Assembly (NCBI RefSeq): GCF_000170755.1 | Contig: NZ_ABCK01000012.1 | Coordinates: forward strand, 1 to 64,000 | Source: Lentisphaera araneosa HTCC2155 | GTDB taxonomy: Bacteria; Verrucomicrobiota; Lentisphaeria; Lentisphaerales; Lentisphaeraceae | DNA: 64,000 nt | Direction of reading: 5' to 3' | Position numbers and translations under genes: made by a program | Notes under the pieces: generated by a model | What the model saw: the letters and a program-made list of their open reading frames with translations, nothing else | The model's database searches: none | What the model was told of the DNA's origin: nothing | In this document: positions 9,594 through 19,156 of the stretch, one piece after another | How the letters are laid out: each line of letters starts with the position of its first letter | How positions within the stretch are numbered: the first letter of the stretch is position 1

Positions 9594-10168
9594 CAATCGG
9601 TGTAAAAGTAGGGCTAACTAAATTATTTGTCGTTTGGCTGACGTCACACGCTACTCTCTATCGCTACTTTGTACCTTAGCCTCTTTAGCGTGCGTATTTG
9701 CGGAGTCCGCAAAGGTGTTTTTATCGAAGTGAATTTAACCACGGATTACACAGATTAACACAGATTTGTATTTTGAGCGTATGGTGATTTTTGCTACTAT
9801 TTATTCTTTTTTATGATTAAAGAAGTAGGTGATTTTAGTGGTTAAAATATCTTTTTGTTTTTTTGATTCTAAAAACCGGACCCAGCAAAGAGCACGAAAA
9901 AGCACGAAAACTCTCTAATGATTCTAAATTATATCTGTGTAAATCTGCGCCATCTGTGGATGATTATAGATCTATAAAACTTCTTTGCGAAGACCGCAAT
10001 AGGGTACCGATTAAAAATCGGCTCTCCCGGCTATTTAAGTTATTCAATTAAAAAGCATATAAGATAAACTTATTTCCGTTTAAGTTATAAAAAATGTTAA
10101 ATCATTGTCGTTAAATGTTAGTTTACGATGACTGTGGTGTAGAGATATAAAAACGTTATGAGGTTAAA
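9585..10168. repeat. Intergenic composite repeat (hairpin, 'cacagat' and 'agagcacgaaaaagcac' words)
   Basis: No gene is recognised. The stretch starts with a GCCGATT hairpin overlapping the sulfatase stop, then a TTTGCGGAGTCCGCAAA hairpin (near 9700), a 'CCACGGATTACACAGATTAACACAGAT' word (near 9737), an 'AAAGAGCACGAAAAAGCAC' word (near 9888) and a second GCCGATT-type hairpin (near 10007). The same words in similar order occur at 29.1, 40.5-41.1, 43.9-44.2 and 46.2-46.4 kb. A 62-codon open frame over 9863-10051 is built from these words. Confidence 0.6.
10105..10132 (+). promoter_or_regulatory. Degenerate TTGTCA-N16-GACAAT-type motif
   Basis: TTGTCG, 16 bp, then GATGAC, upstream of the broken sulfatase gene at 10169. 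It is weaker than the other copies and is listed because spacing and position agree. Confidence 0.3.
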
Positions 10169-11535
10169 ATGAATATGTCTTTAAAGTGGGTTTTATTGTC
10201 CATACTTTGTTTCACAGTTAGCGCAGTAGATACTAAACCCAATATAGTACTCATCATGGCTGATGATATGGGCTATGAATGTCTGAGTTCGAATGACAGT
10301 AAGGATTATCGGACACCAGTTCTAGATAAGTTAGCAGATGAAGGGATGCGCTTTGAGCAGTGCTTTGCCAATCCCATCCCATCTGCACTCCATCTCGGGT
10401 AAAGATCATGACTGGCCTCTACAACAAGCGCAATTTCACAAAATTTGGGGTTTTAGATAGGTCTCAGATTACTTTTGCACATCAACTCAAAAAAGCTGAT
10501 TATACCACGGCTATCGCCGGCAAATGGCAACTGGGTAAAGAAAAAGATGCACCACAGCATTTTGGTTTTGATCAAGCCTGTTTATGGCAGCATTTTCGTC
10601 CGAAAGCTAAAGCAGGAACGACTTTTGATAGTCGCTTTCCCAATCCTCAGTTAGAGATCAATGGCGAGGCTGTAGATTACAATAATGGTGAATATGGCCC
10701 GGATGTCTGTGCGGATTTTCTCTGTGATTTTATGGAAAGCAACAAGGATAAGCCCTTTTTTGTGTATTACCCAATGATCCTTACTCATTGTCCCTTTGAT
10801 GCGACGCCGGATTCCTTGGCTTGGGATCCAAAGTCTCCAGGATCTAAAACTTACAAAGGTCCGGGGGATAATGCCCAAAAGAAAATTCATTTTCGCGACA
10901 TGGTTCAGTACGCCGATAAAATTGTAGGAAAAATGATTACAAAGTTAGAGGCTCTGGGTATTCGCGAAAACACTCTTGTGATTTTTACCGGAGATAACGG
11001 CACGGATTCTCCCATTGTAACAGCTTGGAATGACCGAGAGGTGGTGGGTAAAAAGGGCAAGGTTCTCGACGAAGGCACAAGAGTTCCTTTTATTGTCAAC
11101 TGGCCGGGGAAAGTACTCGCTAAAGTAGATAAAACAGAGCTCGTTGAATTCTCCGATATCATGCCCACGCTATGTGAACTTAGTGGTGCAGCACTTCCCG
11201 ATAATTACCCGGGTGATGGATTAAGTTTGTGGCCGACTCTTTCCGGTAAGGGCACTCGAAATAAAAAACAAATTTACATCTGGTATTTCAAGGGTGGTGA
11301 ATGGGCACGCAACGTTAATCACGGCGTTTTGAAAAAGGATGATAAAATCACTTATCAAAAATTCCCTGCTCATTTTGTGGAGGAAAAAGTTAACTTTGAC
11401 TCGGTTAGTGAAAAAGATCAGGCGATCTTTACTAACTTAAAACAAGTGATCGATGAAATGGCCTCCCAGGAAAGCCTCTTTAAACCCAAAGCTAAAAAAC
11501 AAAAGAATAATAAAGTAAAAAAGAAAAAGAGTTAA
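10169..11535 (+). pseudogene. Sulfatase gene disrupted by a 5-bp tandem duplication at its active site
   Basis: The first frame (10169-10402) encodes a signal peptide, 'KPNIVLIMADDMGYE' (metal site) and 'EGMRFEQCFANPI', then stops. The rest (to 11535) is in another frame and resumes with 'ICTPSRVKIMTGL', the C-x-P-S-R formylglycine site. At 10371-10380 the DNA reads ATCCC twice. Removing one copy restores a single 453-residue sulfatase with the sequence ANPICTPSR. Both halves are well conserved, including 'FTGDNGTDSP' and the C-terminal basic tail, so the mutation is recent, phase-variable, or a sequence error. The intact ancestor would be an arylsulfatase-type enzyme exported to the envelope. 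GAGG before the ATG fits the start. The second frame could at best start at a GTG (10360) without a signal peptide. Confidence 0.85.
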
Positions 11536-11581
11536 ATTCTCTGAGCTCAATTAAGCTTATTTTAGAATTTTTGTGACGATT

Positions 11582-11609
11582 TTGTCATATTAAAAAAGCT
11601 TGTGACAAT
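11582..11609 (+). promoter_or_regulatory. TTGTCA-N16-GACAAT motif
   Basis: TTGTCA at 11582-11587 and GACAAT at 11604-11609 with a 16-bp spacer; the second box ends 41 bp before the ATG at 11651. The two boxes are inverted repeats of each other (TTGTC/GACAA). Confidence 0.6.
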
Positions 11610-11650
11610 TGTAGAGAAAACTGATTTTAGTATTATCTACAGGAGCAAGT

Positions 11651-12517
11651 ATGAACGAAGAAAATATTGAGCCCGATTCTGATAACAAGTTACTTTTTAT
11701 TTTACGGCTATCGGCTTTTTTGTGCCTCTTTGGCTGGGCATGGCAGCACCTCTTATGGAAAGCACCCTATAGTGCCTTGATTGGACAGGAAGGTGCTTTT
11801 CTTCATTTAGCGGATAATCAGATTGCACTTTTAACCCGACTTATCGGAGTAGCATTTCTTGTCATGTCGGGCCTGTGCTGGACGGTCAAAAAAGAAAATT
11901 CCGGACAGATTATGACTTTAGCCGTAGCTGGACTTCTGCTCATATTTATGTTTTTCTGTCGCTTTGTGCAAGTTAATTACGCTTTGCCAAATTTTATTGA
12001 GCACGGCGGTCAAATGCTTTCTCCCTTACTATTAATTTTGGCTCTTAAATTTGGTGTGAGGAATCGTGCCGTTTTAGCCTCTGTGATATTGGCTTTTTGC
12101 ATGACTTTTATTGGCCATGGTATTTATGCTTCAGGACTTTATACCACGCCGCTGCACTTTTATGCCTTAGTGGAAGGTTCGCTTGCTTTGACGGGGCAGC
12201 CTGCTGATATTATGATAAAAACAGCTGGTTACCTGGATTTCATTATTTGCGCGGCGCTATTTTGTAAGCCCTTGCGTGGCTACTGCATGGCTTACGCGGT
12301 TTTTTGGGGCGCAGCTACAGCTTTGGCCAGGCCCGTCGCCGGCATGTCTTTATCCTTAGCTTTTCTTGGGGCGGATCAATTTCTTCAGCAGGCCATTTGG
12401 CGAGCACCGCATGCTTTGATCCCTTTGTTTCTCTTCTATTACTTTGCTAAATCAACTGAATCTAAATCAGAAGAAGTGTTTGTTGAACAGGGGTTGAAAG
12501 TTCAAAAAGATTTTTAA
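11651..12517 (+). CDS. Multi-pass inner-membrane protein of unknown function
   Basis: The protein has 288 residues with about seven hydrophobic segments (for example residues 15-35, 62-80, 90-108, 120-137, 142-160). Aromatic and histidine-bearing loops include 'GWAWQHLLWKAPYSALIGQEG' and 'EHGGQMLSPLLLILAL'. A short charged tail ends the protein. AGGAG six bases before the ATG supports the start. I do not recognise a named family; the weak resemblance is to DoxX-like or planctomycete membrane proteins of unknown role. It precedes the giant PVC-type heme protein in the same orientation, but each has its own motif-type promoter. Confidence 0.65.
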   Translation: MNEENIEPDSDNKLLFILRLSAFLCLFGWAWQHLLWKAPYSALIGQEGAFLHLADNQIALLTRLIGVAFLVMSGLCWTVKKENSGQIMTLAVAGLLLIFMFFCRFVQVNYALPNFIEHGGQMLSPLLLILALKFGVRNRAVLASVILAFCMTFIGHGIYASGLYTTPLHFYALVEGSLALTGQPADIMIKTAGYLDFIICAALFCKPLRGYCMAYAVFWGAATALARPVAGMSLSLAFLGADQFLQQAIWRAPHALIPLFLFYYFAKSTESKSEEVFVEQGLKVQKDF

Positions 12518-12597
12518 TTATGTGATAGATTTTGAAGGTTTTATACAATAATTATGGTGTAGCTTTCTTAAGATATGTAAACGAAAAAAACTGTATC

Positions 12598-12625
12598 TTG
12601 TAATATTTACTCACTTGGAGACAAT
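12598..12625 (+). promoter_or_regulatory. TTGTCA-N16-GACAAT motif (TTGTAA variant)
   Basis: TTGTAA at 12598-12603, 16 bp, GACAAT at 12620-12625. It ends only 6 bp before a GTG at 12632, so transcripts starting downstream of it could not use that GTG; this supports the ATG at 12665 as the true start. Confidence 0.55.
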
Positions 12626-12664
12626 TATACTGTGATTAAAAAATTTGAAAAAAAAGGAACCGCA

Positions 12665-15600
12665 ATGAAGTGGCTTGTTTACCTGTCTCTATTCTTAGGC
12701 TTTACGTATATTTTAAATAGTGCTCCACTGGAACTCAAAGATGGGGATCGTGTTGCCTTTGTCGGAGGTACATTTATTGAGCGCGAAGCGGAATATTCTT
12801 TAATTGAAACTTATTTAACTTTAGCTCATGCCGAAAAGGATATAAAATTCCGCAATCTCGGCTGGTCAGCAGATACCGTTAGAGGTGAATCACGCGGCTA
12901 TGAAAAAATCGGAGCAGGTTATGCTCCATTATTAAAAAAGGTTTCCGATACTAAACCGACAAAAATTATTCTTGCTTATGGTGCCAATGAAGCCTGGTCG
13001 GGTAAAACAGGCTTAGACAAATTTGTTCAGGATTACAAAACGCTGATCAATGATTTAAAAGTCAGAAATAATGCCGAAATCATTTTGATGAGCACACCGC
13101 GTCAGGAAAATCTGGGCGGAGCGTATCCAAACCCTGCAGATTATAATCACTTGCTTAAAATCTATTTTTCTGCAGTCGAAAAATTGGCTGCTGACCAGGG
13201 GCTTACTTACATCGACCTCTTTAGTGAAATCCAAGATATCAAAGGTTTGACCACAAATTCAATCCACCTCAACGAAGATGGCTACAGACGCATTGCAGAA
13301 GTTCTCAGTGGCTTGAAGAAAAATGATCACAGTAAAATAACTAAAAAAGGACTAGCTGAGGGGACTTATGACGTTCAAGTAAAAGGAAAAATGCTTTTTA
13401 GAACGCAGGCATCTGAATTGGGAAAAGGGCTTGAGCTCAAACATTTAAAACTCCACGAAAAGCTTCTTCAGAAAGAAATTAGAGACAAAAATGAACAGTT
13501 TTTCCACGCTTGGCGCCCGCAAAACAACTCCTATATCTTTGGCTTCAGAAAGCATGAGCAGGGACAGAACAGTAAAGAAGTTATTGAGTTTGCCGAAAAA
13601 GTAGTCGGCTATGAAAAGAGAATTACTGAATTAAAGAAACTGACAAAAGTCAGTCCTCAATTTGTCCTCGCTTCTGAAATCAAGAGAAAAGCTAGTTCGG
13701 ATAATGAAAAACTTATTTTACCTCCTGAAGAGGAAATCAAGACTTTTAATTTACCAAATGATCTCGAGGTATCGTTGTTTGCTACTGAGCCGATGATCAT
13801 CAACCCAACGAATATGAACTGGGATAGCAAAGGGCGTCTTTGGGTAGCCTGCACACCAGATTACCCTCAAATTAAGCCGGGGCATCTCGCCAGTGACCAA
13901 ATTGTTGTTCTTGAGGATACAGATAATGATGGAAAAGCTGATAAGCATCACGTCTTTGTTGATAATGTTTTGATCCCCACCGGTGTTCTACCGGGCAATG
14001 GCGGTGTCTATGTTTCCAACTCAACTGAATTGATTCACTACAAAGATACAGACGGCGACATGAGAGCCGATGAGAAAAAAATTATCATGTCAGGTTTTGG
14101 TACGGAAGACACTCACCATATTATCCACACGCCTTATTGGGGGCAGGATGGTATGCTCTACTTTAGTCAATCAATTTACATTAACAGCCATATCGAAACT
14201 CCCTGGGGAGTCGAGCGTCTTTGGGCCGGCGGCATTTGGCAGTATAACCCCCATACAGAACGCCTTCAGGTTTATTCCCGCGGTTTAGTTAACGCCTGGG
14301 GATTTAGTATGGATAAATACGGTCAGACTTTTGCTACAGATGGTGCTGGTGCTCACGGTATCAATTATCAGTTCCCGGGTGTAGCTCAACTCACGGCACG
14401 CGGAACAAGTCATTTGTACCCGGGGCTCAACCCCGGTCAGCCCAAGCACTGTGGACTAGAGACGATTTCGGGTGATCATTTCCCGGAAAAATATCGTGGT
14501 CTCATGGTCACTAATGACTTTCGCGGTCATCGCACAAATACTTTTAAACTCACTGAAAATGGCAGTGCCTTTGTTTCCAATCAGCAACTTGACATAATAT
14601 CTACCGGCTCAGGAAAACTTGATCGCAGTGGCAAAGGCGGAGGCTTCCGTCCTGTGGATGTAAAAATGGGACCTGATGGAGCACTCTATATTGCCGATTG
14701 GTCAAATATCATTATTCAGCACGGTGAAGTGGATTTTCGCGATAAGCGCAGAGATCAATCTCATGGTCGTGTTTGGAAAATTAAAGCAAAGGGAAAAGAC
14801 TTAAAAAGAACTGTTGATTTCACTTCCTTATCAACAGCAAAATTGCTTGAAAACCTCAAGTCTGATGATCGCTATGTCGCTGACATGACCAAGCGTGTCC
14901 TTATTGAAAGAGGGGCAGACTCAGTAGAGCCTGAGCTCCTTAAGTTTCTCACTAAAGAGCAGAGCGACTATACAAAACTTCAGGCTCTATGGTTGCGCAG
15001 AGGATTCAACTTGCCGGATAGTCAGTTACTGCTCGATGTTTTAAGTTCAGAAGATTACCACATTCGTGCAGCCGCTCTGCGCGTAGCCGCCCAGCAGTAC
15101 AGCAAGGATCCAGGTATTTTGAAAATATTTAAAGTATTTATTCGTGATAAAGCAGCTATTGTTCGCCTTGAAGCTGTTAACGGAGTGAGAGCTTTAAACA
15201 GTAAAGAAGCAGTAGAAGTAGCACTCCAAGCCCTAGATAGTGAAGTTGATAAGACAATTGATTATGCGCTGAAGCTTACCGTAAGAAAACTAGCTCAGCA
15301 ATGGATTGGTAAAACGCTTTTTAACGGCAATATCAAGCACCTAATTTACGCAGTAAGTGCAAGTGAAAACCCCAGAGCTTTAGACGCTCTCTATCAAGCC
15401 TATAAATCCGGAAAAATTCCGGCGGATCAGCAAAGTAAAGTGTTGAGCCTCATTGGTGAATTGGGCAATAGAAAGCAGCTCACGGAACTCTTTAAACTCT
15501 GTTTATCTCCCAAGTTGTCGGATGATGATAAAAGACTTGTCCTAACTTCATTGCTGCACACTAATCGCACGAGGGGTTTAAAACCCAATGTGGACTTTAA

Positions 15601-16993
15601 ACTCATAGAGAACTTCTTGGATAACAATAAGCTTAAGCATATAAGTATAATGCTGATCGGTGAATGGAAAGTAAACGCATTGGCAAATAAGCTTGCTAAG
15701 CACGCGCTCGAGGGAAATAACCAAGCTTTTGTGGCCCTTGGCAATCTGCAATGTCAGGATTCTATAATAACATTGCTTTTGATTATTGAACAAAAAGCAG
15801 GTCAAAAAGAGGCTGTTAAAGCTGTAGCAGCCTTGGCTTCTCTGGATATGACTATTGCGGTTGAGCGTGCGGTCGAAATCTTTAAATCTCACAATACTAA
15901 GCTTGACTATGGTTCCATATTTACGGCCATTTTAAAAGATAAAGAAGGCCCTGAAGCACTTAGGTTGGCACTCCAAGGCAAAACTATTGATTCATCTATT
16001 GCTTTGCTGGGCGTTCAGCGAGCCAATACAATGGGACGTGATTTAAGTGCATTAATCACGAGCTTAAATAAAGCCGGCGACCTAAAGCCGATGAAGCAGT
16101 CTTTGACTGAAGATGAAATGACGGCTCTGATCAAAGCAGTTCGTGAAAAAGGCAACCCTCACATGGGGGAGAATATCTATCGCAAGCAATCGATTGCCTG
16201 TATCAATTGTCACGCCATTGGCGGAGCAGGTCCAAAAATTGGTCCGGATTTACTAAGTATCGGCGCTTCGGCCCCCATTGATTACCTAATCGAATCTATC
16301 TTGCAGCCCAGCAAAAAGATTAAAGAAGGTTATCACATGACTATGGTGAGTACGAAAGATGGTAAAATGATTGCCGGTTCTGAGGTGTCTGCCAATGATA
16401 ATGAGGTCGTTATTCGCGATGCCTTAGGTAAGAAAATTCATATACCGACTAGGAATATTAAAACTAAGCAGATGAACCCCATGTCGATGATGCCTCCGGG
16501 CTTAGCAGCCTCTTTAAGTGAGGAAGAATTTATCCACATGATTGCTTTTCTCTCGCAATTGGGTAAAGAGGGTGACTTTAAATTATCGAATAAAAGATAT
16601 ATACGTACCTTCAAAGTGGTGGATCAAAAATTAATTAAACTCAACTGGGATCAGGTCGGCTCCTTTAATTATCAAACAGCACTGACAAAAGTGGATGCCA
16701 CAATTCAGGTAAAAGATAAGAAGCTCTTTCCCAAAGCCAAACCGGTTCTAAAATTTGATATCGATGTTCTCAAAGAAGGTCAATTGACCCTGAAATTCTC
16801 CGATATTAAAGGGGTGACAACTTATAAAGTGAGCCGTGAAAAATTCCAGGTTGATGCCAAAACAAATACCGCCACGGTAAAGGTGAATAAAGGTAAAATG
16901 AGTATCATTCTAGTTCTTGATAAGTCTTATAGCTCTCAAGATCTACAGGTACAGATTTTTGAGCCAAAAACGAGTGCCTTGATAAAGCTGTAA
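12665..16993 (+). CDS. PVC-type heme-binding CxxCH protein: SGNH hydrolase + propeller + HEAT repeats + cytochrome c
   Basis: This 1442-residue exported protein has these parts in order: a signal peptide; an SGNH/GDSL esterase-like domain (residues ~20-225, with 'ILAYGANEAW' and the 'NSIHLNEDGY' His block); a helical linker; a membrane-bound-dehydrogenase-type beta-propeller (~360-700, 'FNLPNDLEVSLFATEP', 'DGALYIADWSN'); HEAT-like helical repeats (~720-1130); a cytochrome c module with one CxxCH ('CINCHAIGGAGPKIGPDL', Cys near residue 1179); and a C-terminal beta domain. The start at 12665 is chosen for AAGGA six bases upstream and its position relative to the promoter. Family function is unresolved; an envelope-located enzyme coupling polymer hydrolysis or oxidation to electron transfer is inferred. 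Confidence 0.88.
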   Translation: MKWLVYLSLFLGFTYILNSAPLELKDGDRVAFVGGTFIEREAEYSLIETYLTLAHAEKDIKFRNLGWSADTVRGESRGYEKIGAGYAPLLKKVSDTKPTKIILAYGANEAWSGKTGLDKFVQDYKTLINDLKVRNNAEIILMSTPRQENLGGAYPNPADYNHLLKIYFSAVEKLAADQGLTYIDLFSEIQDIKGLTTNSIHLNEDGYRRIAEVLSGLKKNDHSKITKKGLAEGTYDVQVKGKMLFRTQASELGKGLELKHLKLHEKLLQKEIRDKNEQFFHAWRPQNNSYIFGFRKHEQGQNSKEVIEFAEKVVGYEKRITELKKLTKVSPQFVLASEIKRKASSDNEKLILPPEEEIKTFNLPNDLEVSLFATEPMIINPTNMNWDSKGRLWVACTPDYPQIKPGHLASDQIVVLEDTDNDGKADKHHVFVDNVLIPTGVLPGNGGVYVSNSTELIHYKDTDGDMRADEKKIIMSGFGTEDTHHIIHTPYWGQDGMLYFSQSIYINSHIETPWGVERLWAGGIWQYNPHTERLQVYSRGLVNAWGFSMDKYGQTFATDGAGAHGINYQFPGVAQLTARGTSHLYPGLNPGQPKHCGLETISGDHFPEKYRGLMVTNDFRGHRTNTFKLTENGSAFVSNQQLDIISTGSGKLDRSGKGGGFRPVDVKMGPDGALYIADWSNIIIQHGEVDFRDKRRDQSHGRVWKIKAKGKDLKRTVDFTSLSTAKLLENLKSDDRYVADMTKRVLIERGADSVEPELLKFLTKEQSDYTKLQALWLRRGFNLPDSQLLLDVLSSEDYHIRAAALRVAAQQYSKDPGILKIFKVFIRDKAAIVRLEAVNGVRALNSKEAVEVALQALDSEVDKTIDYALKLTVRKLAQQWIGKTLFNGNIKHLIYAVSASENPRALDALYQAYKSGKIPADQQSKVLSLIGELGNRKQLTELFKLCLSPKLSDDDKRLVLTSLLHTNRTRGLKPNVDFKLIENFLDNNKLKHISIMLIGEWKVNALANKLAKHALEGNNQAFVALGNLQCQDSIITLLLIIEQKAGQKEAVKAVAALASLDMTIAVERAVEIFKSHNTKLDYGSIFTAILKDKEGPEALRLALQGKTIDSSIALLGVQRANTMGRDLSALITSLNKAGDLKPMKQSLTEDEMTALIKAVREKGNPHMGENIYRKQSIACINCHAIGGAGPKIGPDLLSIGASAPIDYLIESILQPSKKIKEGYHMTMVSTKDGKMIAGSEVSANDNEVVIRDALGKKIHIPTRNIKTKQMNPMSMMPPGLAASLSEEEFIHMIAFLSQLGKEGDFKLSNKRYIRTFKVVDQKLIKLNWDQVGSFNYQTALTKVDATIQVKDKKLFPKAKPVLKFDIDVLKEGQLTLKFSDIKGVTTYKVSREKFQVDAKTNTATVKVNKGKMSIILVLDKSYSSQDLQVQIFEPKTSALIKL

Positions 16994-17088
16994 TAAGAGA
17001 AAAAGTTAGATCTAATCAACGTTGCCACCTTCGGTAAGATGAGCGAAAAGTAGATCATAGAAAAATCTCTTTACTCCGATAATATCTA

Positions 17089-17127
17089 AAAGCTTATTTT
17101 TGTGTAAGAAGCACAAAAATAAGCTTT
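17089..17127 (+). terminator. Long AT-rich hairpin terminator
   Basis: A 16-bp perfect stem (17089-17104 with 17112-17127) and a 7-base loop, followed by AGTCTTTT, lie about 95 bp after the heme protein gene and before the kinase promoter. Few G-C pairs leave some doubt. Confidence 0.6.
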
Positions 17128-17139
17128 AGTCTTTTAGGC

Positions 17140-17168
17140 TTGTCATATTCCCGTAAGTTCGTGACAAT
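17140..17168 (+). promoter_or_regulatory. TTGTCA-N17-GACAAT motif
   Basis: TTGTCA at 17140-17145 and GACAAT at 17163-17168, spacer 17 bp, 65 bp before the kinase start at 17234. Confidence 0.55.
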
Positions 17169-17233
17169 TGTATTGAAAGGAAGCTTTATTTATTAGGCTA
17201 AAGCTTCTACAATAAGAAAAATTGAATTTGTAT

Positions 17234-19156
17234 ATGAGTGAAGACGAAAGCATTTGGGAAACACTTTTTGACCGCGCCGATGAGGATGGGCGTGAAAAAA
17301 GTCTTTTAAACAGAATTTCTACGGTTGAAAACCGTTACGAGACTCTGGAAGTCGCAGGTGCAGGTGCTATGAAACGGGTCTTTAGGACCAATGATAGAGT
17401 TTCTGATCGTCTTATTGCCAGAGCAGTTCTTAAAGATCCGGAAAATGACCAAGCGGTTGAAAGTTTTTTGCGGGAAGCGCGAATTATTGCCACTCTTCAG
17501 CATCCGAATATTGTTCCTCTTTATGATATGGGAGTCGATGACTCAGGGCAACCTTTTTTTACCATGCGCTTACTCGATGGACTTACACTGACTAACATTC
17601 TAAATGAATTGAATAAGGGTAATGCGGAGTTTATCGAAAAATATACTTTATCCAAAAGAATAGATGTCTTTCTAAAAATCTGCGATGCCATGGCTTATGC
17701 CCATTCGGAGGGTGTTGCTCATCTAGACCTAAAACCTGATAATATTGCTGTCAGTCAATACGGTAAAACCCTTGTGTGTGACTGGGGCATAGCGGCTATT
17801 ATTGGTAGTGAAGATAAGTTCGAAACCTCCCTTCTGGAAAGCTTCGATTATTACTCAAAGCGCTATTATACACTGAGCGGCGAAATTAAAGGTACGCCAG
17901 GGTATATGTCGCCAGAGCAGGCAAAAGGTGCTGAAGAAGTGAAAGATGAACGTAGTGATATCTTTGCCTTAGGTTGTATCTTTTATGAACTTCTCTGCTT
18001 TGAAAAAGCCTTGGCTGGTGATGGTTTAGCTTCTATTATTGCGATGACGATCAGTGGGGCAGTGGATCCCCCAGTTAAAAGACGCCCTGATTTATTCGTG
18101 CCCGAAAGTCTAAGTGCTATTTGCATGAAAGCCATGCGCAAAGACCCCGATCGACGCTATCAGAAAGTAGAAGAAATTATTGCTGATATCGATGCCTACC
18201 GGCAGGGCTTTTTAACGGAAGCCGAAGACTTTTCATTTAAAAAACAATTTTACTTGCTTTACAAAAGGAATCGACAGATTTGTCATGTGGCCCTAGGCTT
18301 TATTATCATTATCATCTTGGGGTCTTTTTACTTTGTTGATAGTCTTAAAAAAGAAAAAGAAGCAACCGACCAAGCTCTCGAACACTCGGAAAATCTTCGA
18401 GCTCAGAATCAAAAAATCTCGGTTGAGGCAAGCGAGAATTATGCCCTCAAGGCGAGAACGGCTTATTACCGCTTTCAAATGCTTCCTGCAACTGACCTTT
18501 GCGAAGCCGCTTTAGCACTTGATAGTAATAATGAATTAGCCATATCATACCTCGCGAAAATTTTACTGATTCAACAGAAGTATAAAGAATCCTATGAAAA
18601 AAGTCTTAGCTACATGTCTTTGCAACAGCCAAAAAGACGAGAGTTTAAAGAAAAAGATTTACGTGAATATACTCAAAAAATGCTCAGTTATCATGAAAGT
18701 GAGCATCAGGACATAAAACGTATTTATCCCAATGTTCAGGAATTCTTGAAGATTGAAGATCGTTTTGTTCTCATTGCCCAGCTTTATGCCTGGGCAATTA
18801 TGGAAAAACAAAGTTTTGTGGATGATAAACTAAAAGAGATTGAGGCAGATATCAGCTGGCTCTTAAGCCATGAAAACGGCAAAGAAGTTAAGTGTAAGTT
18901 GAGCAGTGAAGTAGGGGGCTTTTTACTTGACCTCTCAGGCAATGGCGATTTAGCGGATATTCGCAGTATTGGTCAGCTTCCCATAGTGAAACTGGATTTG
19001 AGAGGTACACGCGTCAAACACATGAGCTTTGTTAAACCGGATGCCATCAATTTATTTGGACTGGATTCTTTTAGAAAGACCAAGATCTTATGGGTGGATA
19101 AGGAACAGGAAATTGCGCCGGATACATTTAGAAATGCAACGGTTCATTATCATTAA
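17234..19156 (+). CDS. Membrane Ser/Thr protein kinase, copy 1
   Basis: This 640-residue protein has an N-terminal cytoplasmic kinase domain (residues ~35-325), a single membrane helix (~351-370, HVALGFIIIIILGSFYFVDS), then an external region with a short coiled coil, TPR-like helices and a leucine-rich-like tail. Kinase landmarks: loop 'AGAGAMKRVF', helix-C Glu81 (REARI), catalytic loop 'HLDLKPDN' with Asp165, 'DWG' in place of DFG (Asp183), and 'GTPGYMSPEQA'. The usual VAIK lysine position is Ala64 (IARAVLK), so ATP contact may use Arg63 or Lys67. The ATG at 17234 aligns with the paralogue's start. It converges with an ECF sigma gene and overlaps its 3' end by 4 bp. ECF-kinase pairing is known in Planctomycetes, where the kinase is thought to control the sigma factor. 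Confidence 0.85.
   Translation: MSEDESIWETLFDRADEDGREKSLLNRISTVENRYETLEVAGAGAMKRVFRTNDRVSDRLIARAVLKDPENDQAVESFLREARIIATLQHPNIVPLYDMGVDDSGQPFFTMRLLDGLTLTNILNELNKGNAEFIEKYTLSKRIDVFLKICDAMAYAHSEGVAHLDLKPDNIAVSQYGKTLVCDWGIAAIIGSEDKFETSLLESFDYYSKRYYTLSGEIKGTPGYMSPEQAKGAEEVKDERSDIFALGCIFYELLCFEKALAGDGLASIIAMTISGAVDPPVKRRPDLFVPESLSAICMKAMRKDPDRRYQKVEEIIADIDAYRQGFLTEAEDFSFKKQFYLLYKRNRQICHVALGFIIIIILGSFYFVDSLKKEKEATDQALEHSENLRAQNQKISVEASENYALKARTAYYRFQMLPATDLCEAALALDSNNELAISYLAKILLIQQKYKESYEKSLSYMSLQQPKRREFKEKDLREYTQKMLSYHESEHQDIKRIYPNVQEFLKIEDRFVLIAQLYAWAIMEKQSFVDDKLKEIEADISWLLSHENGKEVKCKLSSEVGGFLLDLSGNGDLADIRSIGQLPIVKLDLRGTRVKHMSFVKPDAINLFGLDSFRKTKILWVDKEQEIAPDTFRNATVHYH

Noticed and set aside
9863-10051. 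62-codon open frame between sulfatases
   Set aside because: It is composed of the 'agagcacgaaaaagcac' and 'ctgtgtaaatctgcg' repeat words found elsewhere.
12632-12664. GTG at 12632 as start of the giant heme protein
   Set aside because: It lies only 6 bp after the promoter's second box and lacks a ribosome-binding site, while ATG 12665 has AAGGA and a normal signal peptide.
17306-18478. Short open frames antisense to the kinase
   Set aside because: They are mirror images of the well-conserved kinase coding sequence.
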